Source: Medicago truncatula (Eukaryota > Streptophyta > Magnoliopsida > Fabales > Fabaceae). Taken from it: 64,000 nucleotides of DNA. The translations under genes were made by a program, and so were the position numbers. The stretch spans positions 2,056,001 through 2,120,000 of the forward strand of contig NC_053046.1 of assembly GCF_003473485.1 (NCBI RefSeq). Direction: 5' to 3'. Numbering within the stretch: position 1 is the first letter of the stretch; the number at the start of each line of letters is the position of its first letter. Of the stretch, positions 60,001 through 64,000 are shown in pieces. The notes under the pieces were generated by a model. It was not told the origin of the DNA and made no database searches. It saw nothing but the letters and a program-made list of their open reading frames with translations.

Positions 60001-61713
60001 TACAGATGTTTACTTAATTTTTCAAAAAAGATAGTGCCCTAGCTTCTACTGTTATAATGCATCCCTGACCTACCTAGTTTGGCCAAATGAACAATTAGCC
60101 TGTAAATCCATAAGCGATGAACATGTTCACAATCACAATGTCATTTCAATCACTATTAGGGTTTAAGTAAGGAGCTGGTAAAAGGATAAATTGAAAGCTA
60201 TAGTTTTGTTGTAGGAAACAACAGTCGAACTTTGAGATGCTGGACAGTTTTTGAGGACATAAAACCCATAGTAGAAGAAGCATACTCTTGAAATGAATTC
60301 ATTCAATATTTTTGGGTTCATGTGAACATAGATTAATTGGTGGAAAATGTATGGTGCACTAAACTTCAGTTCCAATAAGCTATCAGATAAGCCAAAATAA
60401 CATACCAATCTTTTTCATTTTATTCTTTTCAGGTTCATACTCATATTAATAAAGATCATCAGAGGATTAATCCGCGTAGCATAAACAACCCCTCAGACAA
60501 TCAATTGAACCAGGCATGATATATAATAATAAAACAAGGGATAAGATTATACCTTGTCATAAGAAAAGGCATTTTCTCGTAGAATATGTCTTGCAACGAT
60601 GGGATCGGATACAACAACAAATGCTTTTGGCCCAAACGCAAGTTTATACACAGAGCCATGCTGTCACGTTCAATAATATCCTCATAGGATAACTAAAAGT
60701 GAGACAGACTGAGTAAAGTGAAAAACAAAAGTAAAACAAGAAAGAAAGTGTAAAATTGTCCAATTCAACAATGTAAGGAAACAACACACATTCATATAAT
60801 ACAAGTATAATAACATTTTCCCATTTGGAAAAACAGTTCATTTAAGCACTTTTAGCATAAGCTCTTATCATACAAATGCTTATGTATAAGTTGTTTCTTA
60901 TAGTTTTTCTCATAAGCTTCCCTGAAGAGCTTATGGAAATAGGTGAAAAACAGCTAATAGAAATGTCATAAGTTATCCAGAAGTCCTAGCTCAACTGGCA
61001 AAATGCCGAAATTGTTAGGCCGGATGCCATGATCGGGATTCGAACCCCGGTACCTACACTTGTGTGTGTGAGTTTATAATGGCTTTTGCCATTTCGTCTA
61101 TCTACCAAAAAAAAAAAATGTCATAAGTTGTTTTCATACGCTCTTCTAAACAGTTTCACACTTAGTTATGTCAGTTAATAAACTCAAATAAGTCGATCAA
61201 ACAGACCGTAAGTTGAAATTCCAAACCAAACATTAAAAAGTTGATAATAATGAAAAAGTTGAGTACCTCTAAGAACCAATCATATAGTGAGAAAAAGAGA
61301 GGTCGATCAAACAAATCGGTGACAGCACCTTCAGCTATAGGCATATTCCCTAAACTTCCACCGCTTAACAAGTTTGTTAAGAGATTGCTGGCGTTGTCAA
61401 ACACATTTCTGCTACTACTACTGCTACTTTGTTTCTTCTTATCACCATTAACCGCTTGACATCTACATTATTATAATTCAAATTAATTACTTCTTCAATT
61501 TAATACATGCATGCATAGCTTAAATAAACAAGCTCAGAATACAAAATTAATATTAATAAAATAAATAATTAACCAGAAAAAGAAAAATGAACTTGGAATG
61601 GACCTGATGGTAGAAGAAGAGCGTTTGGAATGAGAAGAAAAGCGAGAGGAGTGAAATCTGGTGTGAAGATTGACACCGGTGAGAGTGACGGTGGAGATAG
61701 CGACGGCAACCAT
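53574..61713 (-). CDS. CYP97B: Cytochrome P450, CYP97B subfamily
   Basis: Plastid P450 of the CYP97 family (carotenoid ring hydroxylases); CYP97B members have a less settled, probably beta-ring, activity. Exons 5' to 3': 61713-61604, 61462-61267, 60660-60553, 59693-59609, 58425-58187, 57643-57470, 57347-57300, 57177-57118, 56951-56865, 56733-56645, 56107-56016, 54720-54659, 54232-54083, 53798-53574. They sum to 1725 bases, one frame, 574 residues, close to soybean CYP97B2. The N-terminus is Ser/Arg-rich, like a transit peptide. P450 landmarks: WKQRRR (helix C), AGHETT at 351-356 (helix I), EALR at 407-410 (ExxR), PERF at 469-472 and [10 protein letters not shown] at 510-519 with heme ligand Cys517. 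All are intact. The subfamily call rests on long conserved stretches such as [20 protein letters not shown]. Confidence 0.96.
54035..54068. repeat. Poly(A) run in CYP97B intron 13
   Basis: A purine-rich AGAAGAAGAAAA tract runs into about 30 consecutive A residues on the plus strand. It is a polypyrimidine stretch in the transcript sense, 15-50 bases downstream of the exon 13 donor. Confidence 0.9.
57647..57953. repeat. Tandem duplication, about 151-base period, in CYP97B intron 5
   Basis: Two consecutive copies begin TAACAGATTTAACAGTAGAG and end AAAAGCTTATAA. They start at 57647 and 57798 and differ only by a 2-base insertion and one substitution. The first copy starts four bases from exon 6 and contains the acceptor-proximal sequence. 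Confidence 0.93.
59760..60078. repeat. Dispersed repeat, copy 2 (partner at 47598-47925)
   Basis: In CYP97B intron 3, the same orientation as copy 1 with ordered identical blocks (for example GCAGGACTTACTACAGTTA and CCTTTTCCCACTG). The two copies are about 12 kb apart and diverged by substitutions and small indels. Confidence 0.85.
60838..61198. mobile_element. MITE-like element in CYP97B intron 2, host of a SINE
   Basis: Related to the element at 50171: it ends ACTCAAATAAGTCGATC and contains CATAAGCTC, TTATGGAAATAG and TCATAAGTT words. A SINE (60975-61115) interrupts it. The left boundary is approximate. Confidence 0.6.
60975..61115 (+). mobile_element. tRNA-derived SINE with 14-bp target duplication
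   Basis: A box TAGCTCAACTGGC, B box GGGATTCGAACCCC, then a non-tRNA body with TGTGTGTGTGAG and a tail of about 12 A. It is flanked by AAATGTCATAAGTT at 60961-60974 and 61116-61129. It lies inside a MITE-like element in intron 2 of CYP97B, in the opposite orientation to the gene. Confidence 0.9.
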
Positions 61714-61921
61714 GGCGGTGACGACGGTGTGAGTGGTGGTTGTGATTTTTAGTTCCGTTGAAAGATAGTGGAAAGTGACGACATTACATTACACTGAATA
61801 AAAGGAAAGTGTTAAGGATATGACTCATGAGACTGAAGTTGAACCATTGGTGGTTATTTATTGTTTTTTAGCTGCCGCCAATTTTACACTGCTCCTATTT
61901 TAACACGTACTTATTTATTTC

Positions 61922-61964
<43 letters not shown>

Positions 61965-64000
61965 AATAAATTTTTATTGTTATGAAAAAAGCTTTAGCCT
62001 TAGTAATATGAAATTCATTCTCAAGGTAAGTAAAATCTATAAAGTATTGATCAAATTAGGATACTCTATATCAATAATTTAATTTTGAACTTAATCTAAA
62101 ATTACTTTTAATTTTTAAATTAAATGCTACGAATATTAATTTAAGAAATCATAAAAACACAATCATTATATATACAAAAATCAATTTTGAACACCGGATA
62201 TATCATACAATGTTGATTCTTCCTTATTCTTGTATATAAAATATGATTCTCAAAGTCATGCATGTCAATCACCGAAAATACCATCAACTACATTATTATT
62301 CATTCTATGTATTAATATGACTCTTAAGTCATGTACGTCATGTGATGATCAATATTATATATGTTAAAAATACAATGCAGTTGTAAATTTTAACGCATAC
62401 TATATTTTTTTTCTTGGTTTTAATTCATATTATATTTATCTATTATGTATCTATTATACATGAAAAGATATTTTTTTAAATAATCGCATAATTTTTTGTA
62501 AAGTTCCATTATTTTATGCAAAAATTATAAATTACACCGACTACCACTAATTATTTATTTGGTTTCTCACTTGTATTCATAAATTCTTTTGTGTTTTTTT
62601 CTTTTCCCTTCTTTTCCTTTTTTCTTTTTTTACACATACGTAAAAATAAATATTACTTTTGTAAACATACACTTACCTTTTTTTTTAAGGGAGAACAATT
62701 CTAAAACAAATATTGTTAGCCCTCTAAATAATTATATATATACATGCATTATAAAAAATATATATATAATAGTGCCCACTAAGTATGGGTCTGAGCGCAA
62801 TCTCCATCTCAACCATGCTTAGGCTACCGCTGATTAATACAATATATTTATGTATTCTTATAAGATCTTTACACTTTTTACTTTCTATAAGCTAAAGTTA
62901 TTTTAAAATAAATAAGAACTTTAGAATCACACGTAATAAGAACTTTATAAAATAAGATATGATATGATAAAAAAGATAAGCAATTAAAATTTTTATGTAG
63001 AAGTTATAATTTGCATGATGAGAAACTTTGAATTTAATTTTTAATTTCTAATGATGATTATGAGTAAAAATGTATTGAGTTTAATATATCGATTATTCAA
63101 TAAATTCAAAGTAGTATTTTGCTAATCAAATACTTATATGAATATATGACATTAAAGAATACGAAGAAAAAAAAACTAGTTGGTAGATTCTTTAACCAAA
63201 ATACTTGACACGTGAGTTTGATAACTCGTTTATTTAGTTAACTTTTTTTTTTTTCTTCATATTTTGAGCCGGTGGAAGTTTATTATGAGACATGTATTAT
63301 ATTACATCACTTTATTAACATATATGTTATAGAACTTTGGATGGTTAAACCATTCTTGTATTACATATTTCTTACTTACATCCACGTTCTCTATGCTTAT
63401 GTGAAATGTTAGTATTTGACAACTATAATTCCATTAAAGTTTGTGTTTTTTATATTGTTTTGCTAACAAGTGCTTTTATAAATGGTTGACATTATTCTTA
63501 TATTTCAATAATTTATTAAGGTTAACCAAATGAAAGAATAGTTAAATTTTAATTCAAAAAATAACCTCGATTGATAATTAAAGTATAATAAATTATAATA
63601 TATAATTATGCATTAGAGATTACTATATTTTTTAAATTATGTTATAAATTTTCGATAGACTAGACAATAATTAAATTATTAGGGAAAACAATTGCAATAT
63701 ATTGACGATGATAATGATTGAAAAACGTGGAAGATAAGTATGTGATAAAAAAAAAGTATGTGATAAAAATGATGCAAAATAGGTCTAAAATTTCCGTGGT
63801 GTGATATTCCTATCACTTTTATCAATTGGATTTTCGTTATCATTTCTCGAGGTTTCACGGTTGATTCATTTACAATCTCAACCTGGTGTGTTCCAACTCT
63901 GTATCCTCTGCATAACCATATGCTATAATGCATGCACAAGGATAAGGATAACCATTTTTCTGTCTTTAGCATCAGATTGTCATCTTTAAATAGTACATTG
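61714..64000. other. CYP97B upstream region; no further gene
   Basis: AT-rich sequence. About 35 consecutive A residues lie at 61928-61962. The remainder has short TATATA runs and no ORF with family likeness; the open frames near 63680-63990 overlap on both strands and show no domain. Confidence 0.5.

Noticed and set aside
60982-61060. Possible tRNA gene (A and B boxes, GGGATTCGAACCCC)
   Set aside because: No acceptor stem or anticodon arm can be folded; the sequence has a poly(A) tail and a 14-base target duplication, so it is a SINE.
63679-63989. Overlapping frames at the right edge as a gene end
   Set aside because: Open on both strands, no domain and no splice-supported exon.
1-64000. 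CRISPR arrays, operons, ribosome binding sites, phage genes
   Set aside because: The window is plant nuclear DNA; no regularly spaced repeat array or bacterial gene was seen.

Overview
The window is plant nuclear DNA. It is AT-rich, its genes are split by GT-AG introns, it carries plant retroelements and transposons, and the proteins are plant-type. The 754-residue length of the Mg-chelatase D subunit and the mobile-element content suggest a legume, probably of the Medicago/Trifolium/Pisum group; this is inference, not proof.

Layout: (1) 1-1640, + strand: the last four exons of a hexokinase, 5' part outside the window. (2) 5798-10055, +: complete seven-exon THUMP-domain protein (TAN1/THUMPD1 type, tRNA acetylation adaptor). 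(3) 13014-14435, -: six-exon UBC19/UBC20-type ubiquitin-conjugating enzyme, convergent with (2). (4) 14.5-24.8 kb: gene-poor and transposon-rich, with a Cassandra-like 5S-rRNA-derived element, a large foldback MITE, a TRIM interrupted by a non-autonomous CACTA element, and a broken CACTA transposase. (5) 24819-26048, -: F-box protein. (6) 27491-40603, -: CHLD, 15 exons over 13 kb, with a nearly full-length but dead RTE-type LINE in intron 6. (7) 43338-44795, -: intronless GRAS regulator SCL3. (8) 49146-51580, -: five-exon GDSL esterase/lipase. (9) 53574-61713, -: 14-exon cytochrome P450 of the CYP97B subfamily. (10) 61.7-64 kb: AT-rich, no gene seen.

I joined the exons of genes 2, 3, 6, 8 and 9 by hand at GT/AG borders. 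Each gives one uninterrupted frame: 378, 177, 754, 382 and 574 residues. The genes do not form a pathway cluster. CHLD (chlorophyll synthesis) and CYP97B (carotenoid hydroxylase family) both serve plastid pigment metabolism and lie about 13 kb apart, but that is probably chance.

I found no convincing new biological system. The most informative signals are in the repeat fraction: five MITE-like elements with perfect 9-10 bp target duplications (Mutator type), the CACTA-in-TRIM nest, a SINE inside a MITE inside a CYP97B intron, a Cassandra remnant, and a roughly 320 bp repeat present at 47.6 and 59.8 kb.
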